A stretch of 64,000 nt of DNA from Agroathelia rolfsii (Eukaryota > Basidiomycota > Agaricomycetes > Amylocorticiales > Amylocorticiaceae), in assembly GCA_018343915.1 (NCBI GenBank), contig JABRWF010000002.1, positions 3,472,001-3,536,000 of the forward strand. Direction: 5' to 3'. The translations under genes and the position numbers were made by a program. The notes under the pieces were generated by a model. It was not told where the DNA came from. It searched no databases and saw nothing but the letters and a program-made list of their open reading frames with translations. Shown here one piece after another: positions 21,435 through 34,260 of this stretch (within the stretch, counting starts at the first letter, position 1; every line of letters begins with the position of its first letter).

Positions 21435-24240
21435 AGGAAAGAAAAGAAGAAAATTGATTACAAAGGTATAGGTTGGCTAAAATAGCCCTTTCTGTCAACC
21501 CTTCTAAAAACCCACTTTATCTTTGAAAGTAGCTAGTACTATTGCCTGTTACTTAACTAAGGCTTATAGGTCAGCTATGGTTATAGCTAAAGAGCCCTTA
21601 TTAATGTCATTGTTTGCAGTGGAGGGGCCTAGCTGGTCAGGGACTAATAGAGAGGTGTTTGTTGCCTGAATTTGAGGTTGGTTTCCCTAGTACTTAGAAA
21701 CCCCAGGATTGGTATATGTAGAAGTGAAATGCCCCCACTACTAATAGTTATAGCATTGGACCAAGCTTAGGTTTTATGGGGTCTTTAGATTCCTAGACAT
21801 TCCTACTAATGGTCTTGTCAAACCCATCAATGATTGTGCTGTATTAATTGTAATTGGGTTGGTAGCACTGCTAGATAGGTTTTGTGTTCCTTAGAACCTT
21901 GGTTTGGGTTTCTAACTGTTAGTCCAAATACCCGCATCCCAAAGTCCTTCCTCAGTATTAACTGCTGCCTTAATGAGATCTTCCAATATTTCTTTTCTTG
22001 ATTTGGGGTAGCTACCTATAACTACCCGGATTTTTGGAGAGAGAGATTACTAATATCTAACCCTGAGATCCTTATTTGATAGCTTTGTCTCTACTGAAAG
22101 GGAAGAGAAGGTTGTGGTAAAGTTAGCAATGGAGGAAGTTCCATATTTTAGATCTTGGAGCTTTTGTAGAGCAATATATCCAAAATCTCTTGCTCTATAC
22201 AATACTTTGAATTTAGTGTATAGGTTGTTTTCAAAGTTAAACCCCTTTTTGTCAAAGAGAACTTTAAACTTCTGTAACCAAGCTTTTAGGGCTCCTTCTA
22301 ATAACCCTACAAAGTATTGGGCCTTGACTTTTTTGGAACCATATATTCAAGGATTTAATTTAATGTGGTTTTTGAAGCCAAAAGTGAAGGACTAGAATTT
22401 AGTCCAATTACTAGCATATTTTTCAGAGGCTTGTCTAAGTTCTCTTAGAGTAGATAGGGAAGTTATAGCACTGGTTATGGTTGGGGTGGGTTCTCTTTCC
22501 AAAATAGAGGCAAAGTGTACCTGCATTTCCTGTACATTCTATAGTGTTTGTTTAATCTTGGCCTAATTGACCTGGAGAAGGAACAGGATATTAAGCAGTT
22601 CCTGAGGTACTGCTATTTTGTTGGTTGTAGGGGGAATAGAAGTTTTATGGGGTTCTTCTTGGGTATCTTCTTCTTCTTTGTCTGATTATCACAACCTTAA
22701 TAGTATCATGCCATAGATAAAATAGCATTCAATCATGTCTACTAAGTATATATTTAAGTTTACCAAGTATATACCCAGGTTTATTCAGCATACACTCAAG
22801 ATAATCATGAAATCACTCAAATATTTATTAATATTATTATCAAGCTATAAATCATGCTACAGAGACTATGATATATAATATATTATCTATAAGTTATAGT
22901 ATATCACAGTAAACCATAGTTTATTATTTAGTCAAAGCTTAGTTCTAAGCCTTGGGCTTAGAAGTAGGTATATTACTATTTCTGCTCCTTTTCACTGTTG
23001 TGCTGGTTGTGACATGTCATGCATTGTGTCATATAAAAGAGCGTAACTTTGCATTCTCCATCTTCAAGCACTATCATAGTTACATAGGAACTGCCATACA
23101 TTATAATAATTATTGGAATAATCAAGGAAGAACCTAGGAATAATATTGGATTATTTAGTAAGGATTAGTAACTAGAAAAGCGTACCAAAGTAGGAGAACA
23201 ATAGTATACAATCATGTATTTAAGTTACTAAGGTCTAATAGATGTTCCCCATCTCATAGACCTCTTTTGTCAATACTATCATTGTTCTTTATTGCCCCAG
23301 GTTCTCTTTACGCCTCTAAGCCCCTATTGTATCGCTCCCATTGCCCCAAGTCATAGTCATAGTTATTATAGTTGTTAAAGTCATAGTACACTCCCTTACA
23401 GTTAAATTTAGGGTTGAAAACCCTAGGAGCATCACTTATAGCCTTGGATTAGGCTTTACAATCTATTGTTTACTAATTAAGTATTCTTAGTCTTTTCTAC
23501 AGCAACCCTTTATAAATATTTATAAGTATTCATAGTCATAGTTTATAGACCTATGACACTGATGAATCTTCTTCTTCTTCTGAGGAGGAGGACTCTTCTT
23601 CTTCTAATACTGGAGGTTCTTCTTGGGTAGTGGTAGGTTTTTGTAGAGCTAGGCTCAATGCAACTTCTTCCTCTAACTGATAGCAGGTGAGTGCTTAGGT
23701 TTGATAGGGAGTGCCTTGGCATATACTTATTTATAGAGTATGAGATATGGTTTTCTTTGTCACTGAGGGTTTCCAGTTACCAGATATGGTAGATAGGATT
23801 TTCTTCTTTGTCTGGGGCTAGAGCTTGCCCATACAGTATTATACAAAAATTCATACAAAAATGGTAATAATAGCAGGGGAGGGTGGAAAAGGTGCTACTC
23901 TAGTTTAGTAGTGATAGATCTTGACCTCTAGAGAGGCTCCTAGAACACGGGATGTATGAGGTCCTTTGTATATTGGATACAGCCAAAAAATTGGGTGGAG
24001 CATACACCCTATTTTTGTCTAAGCAGGGTTGCTAGTAGAGTGTGGAAGCTCTTACACAATTGCTTCCTAAGATATTGGCACCATTGCCTAGTTCAGAAGT
24101 TGTTTATTTTTTGTAAAAATAGAAGGAGGGGTGCTCTTTGTATATGATTGTCACTTATACCTTCTTAGACTACAGGAGTCTGAGGGATCTAGTAGCTTCA
24201 ACCTAATATCAAGGGTACACTCCTTAACTATGAAATATTA
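21435..24240 (-). pseudogene. G2-1 gag (broken), split by an LTR-3
   Basis: Read on minus. The N-terminal region (about 24170-23559) includes a Glu/Ser-rich run (the CTTCTTCTT repeats near 23567-23612). A solo LTR-3 intervenes (22687-23558). The capsid-like core follows (about 22440-22000) with LYRARDFGYIALQKLQDLKY and LSNKDLRVRY. A zinc-knuckle remnant near 21770-21735 reads C-Y-N-Y with two stops before GHF, so Cys residues are lost as in the chromovirus. Stops are frequent. A related gag fragment is at 41228-42400. Confidence 0.75.
22687..23558 (-). mobile_element. LTR-3 solo LTR, TSD CTGAT
   Basis: Plus-strand ends TATCACAACCTTAAT...TTTATAGACCTATGACA, 872 bp, flanked by perfect CTGAT (22682-22686 and 23559-23563). 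Removing it restores the gag Glu/Ser-rich coding repeat. Other LTR-3 copies have net lengths 873 and 883. Confidence 0.92.
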
Positions 24241-24498
24241 GGCTTGAGGGTCTACTTGTAACATAACTAAACAATGTATTTATTTTGATACTAGGTCTAG
24301 TACCTACATATGAGTGTTCCCATAGGTAGAAAACCCTTATCTTATTGAGAGGCTATCTAGGTACTTTCTTATCTCACATATAATTGCTTGCTTTTGTAAA
24401 TAATCATACATTTTGGAAGATTTACACTGCCTACAATTTGAGGAGAAGAGGAACAGGGAGAGTACTAAAACTGAGGGCCTAGGCCTAAGGAATTTACT

Positions 24499-24558
24499 CT
24501 GAAGGTAAAGATTTTATTTAGCAATCTACTTTAAAGGAATACAAATATTTTTACTTGC
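24499..24558 (-). other. Intron-like segment in the G2-1 LTR leader (60 nt, GC donor)
   Basis: On minus: CTTTAG|GCAAGT donor, AAATAAAATC inside, and acceptor CTTTACCTTCAG|AG. The upstream exon has CTGAAGG...CCTTTAG, the same stem arrangement as LTR-1. The G2-2 counterpart (52021-51965) has a GT donor, so the GC here may be a transition product or a true GC-AG site. Confidence 0.45.
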
Positions 24559-25488
24559 CTAAAGGTAAAGAGGTCAAAGCTAGGGCCTTCAGTGCAAGTT
24601 ACATAGGCTACTTATACTACTAAGGAGGGGGCCATATATAGCCTTAATAATCTATGCATAGCTAGAGTTAGAAGTACTAAGGAGGCTATGTAGGGAGAGA
24701 TTATTTACCCTAGCTCTACTAGGCATCCATGTGGAGTTTTGTTTTTGGAACAGTACTAGTAACTCTCAGGGGTTGATCTTTTGAATTTTTCACTTCCTTT
24801 GATTTTTCATCATTTTATTTTATTTTGTGGATTAGTATTTTACTTACTGTACTTGCAATTCTTCTTGGATCAACATCTTACTTTTTAGGGTCTATTTGGT
24901 ACTGTTCCTTTACCTTATTTTCTATTCTGATCTTTTTATCTCTTGGTAAATCTCTTTAGTTTTGTATTTTACTATACATGTCTTTATTTCTTCACTTTGT
25001 GGCTGATGTAGCTACACTTTCATACTCCTCTTCAATATTGAAACTCAGCTACTTGTCAAGAGTACACCTGACTCTTGCCACTAAAACTTGATCAAAGTCC
25101 ACAAAAACCCCTTAAAGGTACGGGGTAGGCAGTAAAGCCTGTTTTACTCTTTCCAGGACTTAGGGTGATGAACGGTGCTAGTCCTAAGACCGGCAGTACA
25201 TATATCTAGCCGCTACTGCACTGTACACTATATTACATAGTATACTACCACTACTGTACTTATGTACTATATACTACTATACACACTAGCTAATATATTC
25301 TATGTATTAGACTTACTTAGGCAAGGGATGATAAGTAGTAAGGCTTAGATATGTATATAGGTGCAAGGTGGTGGTGGTGGTTCAGATATGAAAACCATTA
25401 TCATTAAAGTATGTTACTTGCTTTGTATATATATCTATATTTAAGCTCCTACTAAATATTGGAGCTCCGCTCCAATTTCCCTTGTTAC

Positions 25489-27348
25489 TGTTGAAAGATT
25501 GAATATTTACAGGCTTCATATCTTTCCAATAATTCCAATGAATACTTCAAATAATCACCTAACATCATGTCATACATGATTATTTATTTCATGATTTTAC
25601 AACCATTCATTGTTGAGATATTAACAATTCTTTACATGTATATATTCATTGAAATAATATACATATATTCTTTTATTTAATATTTTCAATATTTCATTAT
25701 ATCTAATCTTATCAGAGATAAGATTATCATATCTAAAGTCACTTGACTTTATCATTTATGAATATCTTTTTTATAAATATTAAACAATTTCATTTAAATA
25801 TTCATTTCTCAATAATCATTGTAAATATTACTAATACAGATCTAATAATAGGATATTGAGATAAATGGATACTTTCACTTACTAATACTATACAAATTAC
25901 TGACTAAGTATACAGATTGCTTACCAAGCATATTATTCAGCAAATAGGAATATTACTAAGCTAATTTATAAGCTGATTTGTAAGCAATTTTCCTTACTAA
26001 GTGGATTAGATAAGCATAGGATTGGCTTACTAATCTTGTAGAAATTAGAATATTTTGTATTATATAAGCACCAGCAAATTTGGCTGGAAATAACAAGTTA
26101 TTTCACTTGAAAATAGTGAGTTAAATAGTCTAAGGACTAGCTTACAAGTACTAACTTCACTAATAGACTTACTATTACAAGTCACTTGTTGTATTATAAA
26201 TTTATTTAGAATTTTTCATTATTTTTCCAATTTTTCTCTGATTTTTCTCTATTTTTTGATATATAACTTGTATATTACATAAGCGGACATTACATAAGTA
26301 CTTTGATGACTAAGCAAGTCATGTGATTAGTCATCATGTGACTGGCCATTATGTGACCACTAGTCATGTGACATATTATGTAAGCTATAACTCACTATGG
26401 TGCAATATTGTATCATACTTAGCACCACTACGCACAGACCATGGACCCCGTGCATAGACCAGGTAGAATTAGTATATAACTCTGTAGGGCCTCTGCCTGA
26501 AGACCCTAGATTTGTTCTCTTTGTCTTTAGGTAAGCACAAGTAGTGCTTTGTATCAAGTAGTTACTAACATAATAAAACCTTTGTCTTCAGAGTCCTTAT
26601 CTCTCTCCCTCCCTTCCCCATTAAAATCCTCTCTGCTTAGTGCTAGGAGGTTGTGAGCGTACTTTGTACTGCTTACAGAAGAGACACGCTCAGTGCAAGT
26701 CTCTGTGTGCATGCATAAGATAGATCCAGCCTTTGTGGTGACCATTTGTGTCTGCAGTAACACAAACAAAACATAGTGCTCAGTGCACTTAAGCAAGTAA
26801 AGGCTCTACCCTACACTTGTTGCAGTTAAGATACCCTGCACCCCTATTAACATACACAAGATCTTTGGTGTTGTAACAGTAGACCTTGCTTGAAAGTTCA
26901 GTGAACTTGGAGTAAAGCTTGGTGACTAGAACACTCTGAAGTGAGTGAGAGTTAAGACAGGGCACAAGGCGTGTACACCTGTATATCCCAGGCCTTGGGA
27001 GTTATAAAACAGCCATTACAGGCTACCTTGCGCTTTAGAGAGGTTTACATAGACACTGGTTGAGTTTTGGTGGCAAGAGACAGGTGTGCTCTTGACACTT
27101 ACTAAGTCTACTATAAGACAACAAGCCTTTCCTAAAGGGAAAATAAGTAGGTAGTCTCAAAGGGACACTGGCTAAGTCTTATATTAAAGATATAGAAGTA
27201 AACTAATTGCTTCCAAATTCTTGTAGATCTAAGCCTATCTACCAAGATAACAACTCTGCACTTTTCTTCAACAAGTAAGTATTTGGTTTAAACAAGGTTT
27301 ACAGTAGTGCACACGTGCATTACATTCTATATCATAACCCTTTCATTA
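25489..27348 (+). mobile_element. LTR-2 solo LTR (net 930 bp), TSD GTTAC, with LTR-1 nested
   Basis: Starts TGTTGAAAGATTGAATATTT and ends TTTCATTA. Perfect GTTAC flanks lie at 25484-25488 and 27349-27353; removal restores the Copia LTR text CCCTTGTTACATCTTT. It contains LTR-1 at 26173-27097. About 100 bp shorter than the long LTR-2 copies, with a diverged 3' end. Confidence 0.85.
26173..27097 (+). mobile_element. LTR-1 solo LTR, TSD CTTAC
   Basis: TATTACAAGTCACTTGTTGT (TG decayed to TA)...GTGCTCTTGACA, 925 bp, perfect CTTAC at 26168-26172 and 27098-27102. Nearly identical in subtype to the chromovirus 5' LTR, so relatively young. It keeps the 61-nt intron-like segment (26531-26591) with GTAAGC and TACTAAC. 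Confidence 0.9.
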
Positions 27349-27395
27349 GTTACATCTTTGGCATAGCTGTTAGGGCATTCTGTATAGTTATAATA

Positions 27396-28542
27396 CTCCC
27401 CCTTATTCTGTGTAGTCTCTATTGTTTGATGCGCTGAGACACCTTATGCCAAAGAGTTAGCTCTAAGAGTTCAAGTCCGATAAGGAGCCAGCACTTGTAG
27501 AAGTTATTGAATGCTAGGTTCTTCATGAACATATCGGCAGGGTTAAGGTTCCCTTCTATAAAGAAGACTATAACCTTTTCATCTTTAATACAGCTTCTGA
27601 TGTGATAGTACCTTATGTCAATATGTTTTGACTTCTGGTTGGTTACATTGTTTGCTGCTAAGAAGTTAGCGCCTATGTTGTCATAGCACACTGGCATTGG
27701 AAGGAGTATTGGTAGCTTGAGTTTAGAAAGAATATTCCAAATCCATAGTGCTTGCTTAGTACAATCTGACACAGCTATGTATTTAGCCTTGGTTGAAGAA
27801 AGTGCAACTGTATGTTGCATATGTGACTTCTATGAGAAAATTTCATTAACCAACATAAACATATTGCCGGTAATGGAGCAATAATTGTTAGGGTCACCAG
27901 CATAGTTGGAGTCTAAATAGGCAATTAAGCCACCATCAGAGTCCCTATTGTAGACTAACTGGTAGTCTTTTGTTATCTATAGGTACTTTGCTATAAATAG
28001 CACTTTATCTAGGTGCTCTTACATTGGGTTAGCAGCAAATTGTACCAGCTTAGTCACTGCAAAGGCTACGTCTAGGCGTGTACCTAACATAATGTAAAGA
28101 AGGCTTTCAATTACAGATTGGAAGTATTGTTGAAGTTTGGGATCTATTTTAAGATCAACCAGTGTTTGAGTGGGCCTATAGCCATCTGGCAGTAGTATAT
28201 ACACCCTTCTATAGTTAGTAAGACCAAACCACTAGATAATTTTTTCTAAATATAGAATCTGATCTAGGCAGATTTTGTTGCCTTCTTTCTTGATATACAT
28301 ACAGAGAAACTCATGTGTGTCACCAAGGTCTTGGCATTCCCAAAGTTTTATTATATGGGCTTTGAGGGTCTTAATCACAGACTAATTTGATCTAAAGAAT
28401 AGAATGTCATCAATGTATACGATTAGGGCAATCTTATTTCCCTTTTTGTCTTTGTACAGGAAAACCCCTATATTAGAGAGAAGTTGTTAATACCCTATTT
28501 CTTTGAGTGATGAGGATAATGTCTTCCACCAAGCAAGGCCAG
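27396..28542 (-). pseudogene. Copia RNase H and C-terminal reverse transcriptase (broken)
   Basis: Minus frame 27820-27419 reads VALSSTKAKYIAVSDCTKQA, then CYDNIGANFLAANNVT, KHIDIRYYHIR and NPADMFMKNLAF, the Copia RNase H signature. Upstream (28204-28019) is YILLPDGYRPTQT and LLYIMLGTRLDVAFAVTKLV. The RT catalytic motif is intact as YIDD (28417-28406). Single stops interrupt the frame between these blocks. Confidence 0.88.
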
Positions 28543-29830
28543 TGTTACAAGTCAATCTATGTACTATAAATTTATTTAAGATTTCTCATTATTTTTCTGA
28601 TTTTTCTCTGATTTTTCTCTATTTTTTGGTATATAACATGTATATTACATAAGCAGACATTACATAAGTACTCTAATGACTAAGCAAAGTTATGTGATCA
28701 GTCATCATATGACTAGCCATTATATGACCACTAGTCATATGACTTATTATGTAAAGTAGGTCTAGAATATAGGTCTAGAATATGACACTATCATAGACTT
28801 ACTATAGTGCAATATTGCATCATACTTAGCACCTCTATGTACAGACCATGTACTAGGTACACAGACCAGGTAGAATTAGTATATAACCCTGTAGTGTCTC
28901 TACCTGAAGACCCCAGATTTGTTCTCTTCATCTTTAGGTAAGCACAATAGTGCTTTATATCTAGTAGTTAACTAATATAATAAAATCTTTATCTTCAGAG
29001 CCTATCTCTTCTCCCTCCCCTCTAAAAATCCTCTCTGCTTTGTGCTAGGAGGTTATAAGCATGCTCTGTGCTGCTTATAGAAGAGACGTGCTTAGTACTG
29101 TCTCCATATGCGTGCATAAGACAGGTCCAGCCCTAGTGGTGACCATTTGCATCTGCAATAACACAACAAACATAGTGCTTAGTGTACTAAAGCAAGTAAA
29201 GGCTTTGCCCTATGCTTGTCAAGGTTAAGATACCCCAACACCTACTTGTATACATAAGAACACTGGTGTCTCAACAATAGCCTTTGCTTGAAAATCTAGC
29301 AGACTTGGAGTAAAGCTTAGGGATTGACAAGCTCTGGTATGAGTGACAATAAGGACAGTACACAGGGAAGTGTACACCCTTGCATCCTAAGCCTTAGGAG
29401 AAGTAAAATAACCATTACTGGTTACCCTGTATCTTAGAGGGGTTTTTGTAGGTATTAGTTGAGTTTTAGTGGCAAGAGTCAAGTGTGCTCTTGACAACAA
29501 CAAACATAGTACTCAGTGTACTAAAGCAAGTAAAGGCTTTTTCCTGCACTTGTCAAGGTTAAGATACCCTAACATCTACTTGTATACACAAGAACATTAG
29601 TGTCTCAACAATAGCCTTTGCTTGAAAGTCTAGCAGACTTAGAGTAAAACTTAGGGATTGATGAGCTCTGGTGTGAGTGACAATAAGAACAGTACACAGG
29701 GAAGTATACACCCTTGCATCCTAAGCCTTAGGAGAAGTAAAATAACTATTACTAGTTACCCCATATCTTAGAGGGGTTTTTGTAGGCATTAGTTGAGTTT
29801 TAGTAGTAAGAGTCAGGTGTGCTCTTGACA
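28543..29830 (+). mobile_element. LTR-1 copy with a 334-bp internal tandem duplication, TSD GCCAG
   Basis: TGTTACAAGTCAATCTATGT...GTGCTCTTGACA, 1288 bp with perfect GCCAG at 28538-28542 and 29831-29835. The terminal 334 bp (29163-29496) are repeated directly at 29497-29830. The duplication lies inside the TSDs, so it arose before, during or after insertion at this one site. Confidence 0.88.
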
Positions 29831-30600
29831 GCCAGCTTGTTTCAGGCCATACAAGGCTTTATATAATCATATTACCTTATGTTCTCCCCCTTTTACTTTG
29901 AACTCTTTGGGTTGCTCTATATATATTTCCTCTTTGAGATCACTATATAGGTATGCATTATATACATCAATACCCATGATATGCCAGCCTTGAAGGGCCG
30001 ACAGTGCTAGCATAAGCCATATAGTCTCACATTGGACAATGGAAGAGAAAATCTCATTGAAATCAATTTCTTCTCATTGGAAGAACCCTTTAGCCACTAG
30101 GCGGGCTTTTTTCCGGCCATCTAACTTAATGTTAAATACCCATCAGTTCTTAATAGTCTTTTTCCCTTTTAGGAGAGCAACTAGCTCAAAGACTTTATAG
30201 TACTTAAGTACTAATAGCTCCTCATGGCACGCTTTCTTCCAATCTTTTTAATTATTGGTACTAAATTTCTTGATGTCTTTAAAGGTCCATTCCCTTACTT
30301 TAGACTCTTCTGGAAGCATGCTTTCCAATTCTGGAATTATGAACACTAATAAGGTGTTTATTAATGGTACTCCCCCTTCCCAGCATATGTCAGTAAGTTA
30401 GACAGTTTCAGGGTGTGAGTCTGTGTCATTACCAGGGCATGCTTGTCCAGGTGGCGCTAGGTGGGATTCACCAGTAGCTAGCTTGTTATATGACTTACTT
30501 TGCTCACTTGGTGGAGCTAGTGAAACTTTTCTGGATATACTAGGACTAGTTAATGGAAGATATTGATTGGAGCTACCAGATCCAATACCAACCATTTGTT
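29831..30600 (-). pseudogene. Copia reverse transcriptase N-terminal part (broken)
   Basis: Minus reading gives, in order, ACHEELLVLKYYKVFELV, KARLVAKGFFQ, IDFNEIFSSIVQ, LALSALQGWHIMGIDVYNAY and LYKALYGLKQA, typical RVT_2 motifs. The frame then runs into the LTR-1 guest at GLKQA|. Stops replace Trp/Gln codons. Confidence 0.85.
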
Positions 30601-31634
30601 TTCAGCTTCTAATAGACTTAATTTCCTATTCTATAGTAGACAGGGGTAGCCGGTCATAGATATTGTCTCCATACTGGTTAACTGGCCTTCTTTTGCACTG
30701 AGAGCATTGAACTACAGGTGGTGATTCTGGATCTAGCCTCTATAAGTTAACTAGAGGTAGCGTGGAGGGTCTTTTGGGCTCTAGCTTAGGAAGTGATCCT
30801 TGTGAAGGCTCTTCTTCTGGCATAGGAGGCAAGGGCGGTGGCACAGGGGAAGGTGACCTCAGTGTGTGAGGGGAACTTAGTAGGTCAACTGGTGGTGCTG
30901 CCATAGGGATACAGACATGAATTAATCCCTCATCATCATCATCATTAATAAAAGGTGGATTTTTAGCAAGATTCTCCCCCTTGCTAGACATATTTCTGCC
31001 TATTTGGGTCAGTATATGCTAGTTTTGTGTTTTGCACTTTGGAAATACTTCTTCATCAAAAACAGCTATATAACCTAAAAAGATTGTGTTATTTTTGGTG
31101 TGTATAAAGTGGTACCCTTTGACACTGGGTTAGCTACCAAGGTATATTATTAGTTCACTCCAAGGAGCTTGCTTATTTGCTTGAACTGCCTCTGGGAGGT
31201 ATACATATGCACTGCAGCTAAAGATGCAAAGTATGGAGATGTTGGGGACTTCTTCTTTAATGACCTTATGAGAGGTCTTCCAGTATAATCACTGCATAGG
31301 GGTGTAGTTGTACATATATACTACGTGCTCTAGGGAAAATTCCCACCAGGAGTCTGGGAGATACATGGCATAGTACATAGCCTTGGCCTTTTCCATCAAG
31401 GTGCGGTTAAACTGCTCTACTCTGCTATTTTGCTAAGGCATATATGGTACACTCTATAGGATCTCAATTCCTTTTGATCTAAGAAGATCTAAAAATTCAG
31501 CCAACTTGTATTCACTGCTAGCATCTGACATTCACTGTTTAATTGTGGAATTTAAGCGGTTATTGACTATTACAATAAAATCATATATGACCTTGTATGC
31601 ATCTAACTTTTTTTGAAGAAATTTAATCCATCCA
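30601..31634 (-). pseudogene. Copia integrase C-terminal half and linker (broken)
   Basis: Minus reading: ASSEYKLAEFLDLLRSKGIEI, then RVEQFNRTLMEKAKAMYYAM (catalytic Glu region) and PDSWWEFSLEHVVYMYNYTP, about 31530-31270. The Copia linker follows (30991-30740), rich in Pro/Ser/Glu with SPSPVPPPLPPMPEEEP. Several stops. The rest of the integrase lies right of the LTR-5 insertion. Confidence 0.85.
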
Positions 31635-33529
31635 TGTTATAAAATAGCAGACATACTATTATAGGATGGCTAATATATTTTCTGTGTAAATAGATATGTT
31701 TCTATAGGTTGGCAGTATGCCTCTAATTTTTCCTTATTTTTCCCTATTTTTCTTATGTTTTTATCTTTTGATTTGAGTATACAGGATATATGTCAAGAGC
31801 ACACCTGACTCTTGCCACCAAAACTCAACTAGTGCCTATGTAAACCTCTCTAAAGTGCAAGGTAGCCTGTAATGGCTGTTTTACAACTCCCAAGGCCTGG
31901 GATACACAGGTGTACATGCCTTGTGCCCTGTCTTAACTCTCACTTACTTCAGAGTGTTCCAGTCACCAAGCTTTACTCCAAGTTCACTGAACTTTTAAGC
32001 AAGGTCTACTGTTACAACACCAAAGGTCTTGTGTATGTTAATAGAGGTGCAGGGTATCTTAACTGCGACAAGTGCAGGGCAGAGCCTTTACTTGCTTGAG
32101 TGCACTGAGCACTATGTTTTGTTGTGTTATTGCAGATGCAAATAGTCACCACAAAGGCTGGACCTGTCTTATGTGTGCACACAGAGACTTGTACTAAGTG
32201 TGTCTCTTCTGTAAGCAGCACCAAGCACACTCACAACCTCCTAGTACTGAGCAGAGAGGATTTTAGTAGGGGGAGAGAAAGAAGGAGATAGGGACTCTGA
32301 AGACAAAGTTTTTATTGTGTTAGCTAACTATTTTAGATACAAAGCACTACTGTGCTTACCTAAAGACAAAGAAAACAAATCTGGGGTCTTCAGGTAAAAC
32401 ACTACAGGGTTATATACTATTTCTACCTGGTTTGTGCACTAGTACATGGTCTGTACATAGAGGTGCTAAGTATAATGTAATATTGCACCATAGTAAGTCT
32501 ATAATGGTGTCATGTTCTAGATCCATGCTCTAGACCTGCTTACATAATAAGTCACATGACTAGTGGTCACATAATGGCCAGTCACATAATAACTGATCAC
32601 ATGACTTTGCTTAGTCATCAGGGTACTTATGTAATGTTTGCTTATATAATATTCATATTATACACCAGAAAATAGAGAAAAATCGGAGAAAAATCAGAAA
32701 AATAATGAGAAATCTTAAATAAATTCATAGTACAGTAATCATCTTGTAACAATATACTTCTTTATTTTCTAGTTTCTTGTTGTATTGTTTACATGGTACT
32801 ATGTTACATTTAGATATGATTCTAGATCTTTTGATGTACATCATTGATTTTCTTCTTTAATTATTGATGCTTCTTTTATCTTTGATCTTTTCTCATACTA
32901 TACTTCTGTTCTAACTTCATTGATCCTTTTCCTTTCCTTTCTTCTATTTCCCTTGATGTGGAGTTAAGGACTATTCTTAGAATACTTGTAACTAGTATAT
33001 AAAGGCCTGTTCTTAGGGCCTTTACAATCCAGCTTGACCACTTTGTCTTTGTCTTTGTCTCTACCCTTATTACTTGTTTGCCTTAGTGCTTTGCTCTATG
33101 CTTAGTACTCTGTCTTAGTCTTTTTGGGCTTCTTCTCTTATAGCTACCTATATGAGCTTGTAAGAGGAGTATACTAGTCAGCAATCTATATAAGCTGTAC
33201 TATGCCTTATCCCTTAGTAGTGCTCACTCACACTTATCCCCACTCTCTTTTTTGTGTGTTTTATCACTCTTTCCACTATCATAATATACCTAGACCCCAA
33301 GGTTAAGAGGATATAAACAAGTCCCATCTAGTTAAGGGACTGTAAAGATACTAGATTGTTAAGTATTGCTTAGGAAAGTAACTTTACTTGTGAGAGACCT
33401 TATATTCAGGTCTTAAAACATAGATAGCACCTCCCAGCTAGAGGAGGATAAAGATATTAGTATGGTTCCTTTGCCAGCCTTCCAGGCTAGTCTGGTTAGG
33501 TTTGGCTAAGTTATAAGGATTTCATAACA
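31635..33529 (+). mobile_element. LTR-5 solo LTR (net 929 bp), TSD ATCCA, with LTR-1 nested
   Basis: Starts TGTTATAAAATAGCAGAC and ends GGATTTCATAACA, with perfect ATCCA at 31630-31634 and 33530-33534. It sits in the Copia integrase. It carries an inverted LTR-1 (31791-32751). The second LTR-5 copy (42409-44073) has net length 923. Confidence 0.9.
31791..32751 (-). mobile_element. LTR-1 solo LTR, TSD ATATA
   Basis: Plus-strand ends TGTCAAGAGCACACCTGACT...ATCTTGTAACA, 961 bp, perfect ATATA at 31786-31790 and 32752-32756. It keeps the TATA box, stem, GTAAGC donor and AATAAA on minus. This is the deepest layer of the nest on this path. Confidence 0.92.
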
Positions 33530-34260
33530 ATCCATGCAATGTATTGTTATTAAGGAAGGTGATTATATATTTGAACCGGTGATATGATTCAACTGGGAAT
33601 TCCTTCAGATTAGAATAAATCTTCTAGAAGGGTTCATTGGTGTGTGATTCTGTTAATAGGAATGGGTAGATGCGCATTTTTCTTTTTACACAGCCTTTAC
33701 ATGGCTTTTATTCCCCTTTAGGGATCTCAATTGCTTTAGGGAAGCCTTAAGTGTGTTGGCGTGCTTTCTGAAGCATAGCCTTTGATAAGTGGCCTAGCCA
33801 GTAATGTATGATATTGTAGTCAACAGCATACATGTCCTCACTATATAGGGACACGTGTTTAGATGGTACGGCATCTAGGACAAAAGTAGAGAGGTAAGGG
33901 CCAGATGGTCTGCCTTGTAAGAAGGACTTACAAGATCTGGGCTAGAAGAGCTTGAGCTCATTGGCATCACCTAATAGGGTGAACCTATTTTGTAAAAATT
34001 ACCCTACAGAGAGCAGATATACTATACCACTAGGAAGAACACATACTGGGTGTAGCTGAATTCTCTTTTGCACACCTTTATTCATTACATCTAAGAAGAC
34101 AGTTCCCATTTTGGACACTGTCATAGGTCCTTTCATGGTTGATACAGAGATGGACTTATTTAGTGGTGCCTTATCTACTAAATCACTCTCATAGGGGGTA
34201 AAGTAGAGTAATGCTCTAGTATCTAACATCTATCTGGATGATTCTTACTTTCCTTTTCCT
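33530..34260 (-). pseudogene. Copia protease and integrase zinc region (broken)
   Basis: Minus reading 34229-33999: LDTRALLYFTPYESDLVDKA, SVSTMKGPMTVSKMGTV and YLLSVG. The expected DSGA active-site motif reads DTRA, so the Gly is lost. Downstream (about 33810-33680) is the GAG-pre-integrase zinc motif HYWLGHLSKAML...PCKGCVK. In-frame stops occur where Trp is expected. Confidence 0.82.

Larger units (their letters stand above)
25166..27395 (-). repeat. 3' LTR of Copia (net 365 bp), interrupted by LTR-2
   Basis: Segments 25166-25488 and 27354-27395 plus one TSD copy make 365 bp, exactly the length of the 5' LTR. Plus-strand ends TGATGAACGG and GTTATAATA. Confidence 0.88.

Noticed and set aside
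24240..24257. A self-primer PBS for G2 comparable to that of the chromovirus
   Set aside because: The bases next to the G2 LTR do not form a convincing complement to the predicted RNA start in either copy, so no call is made.
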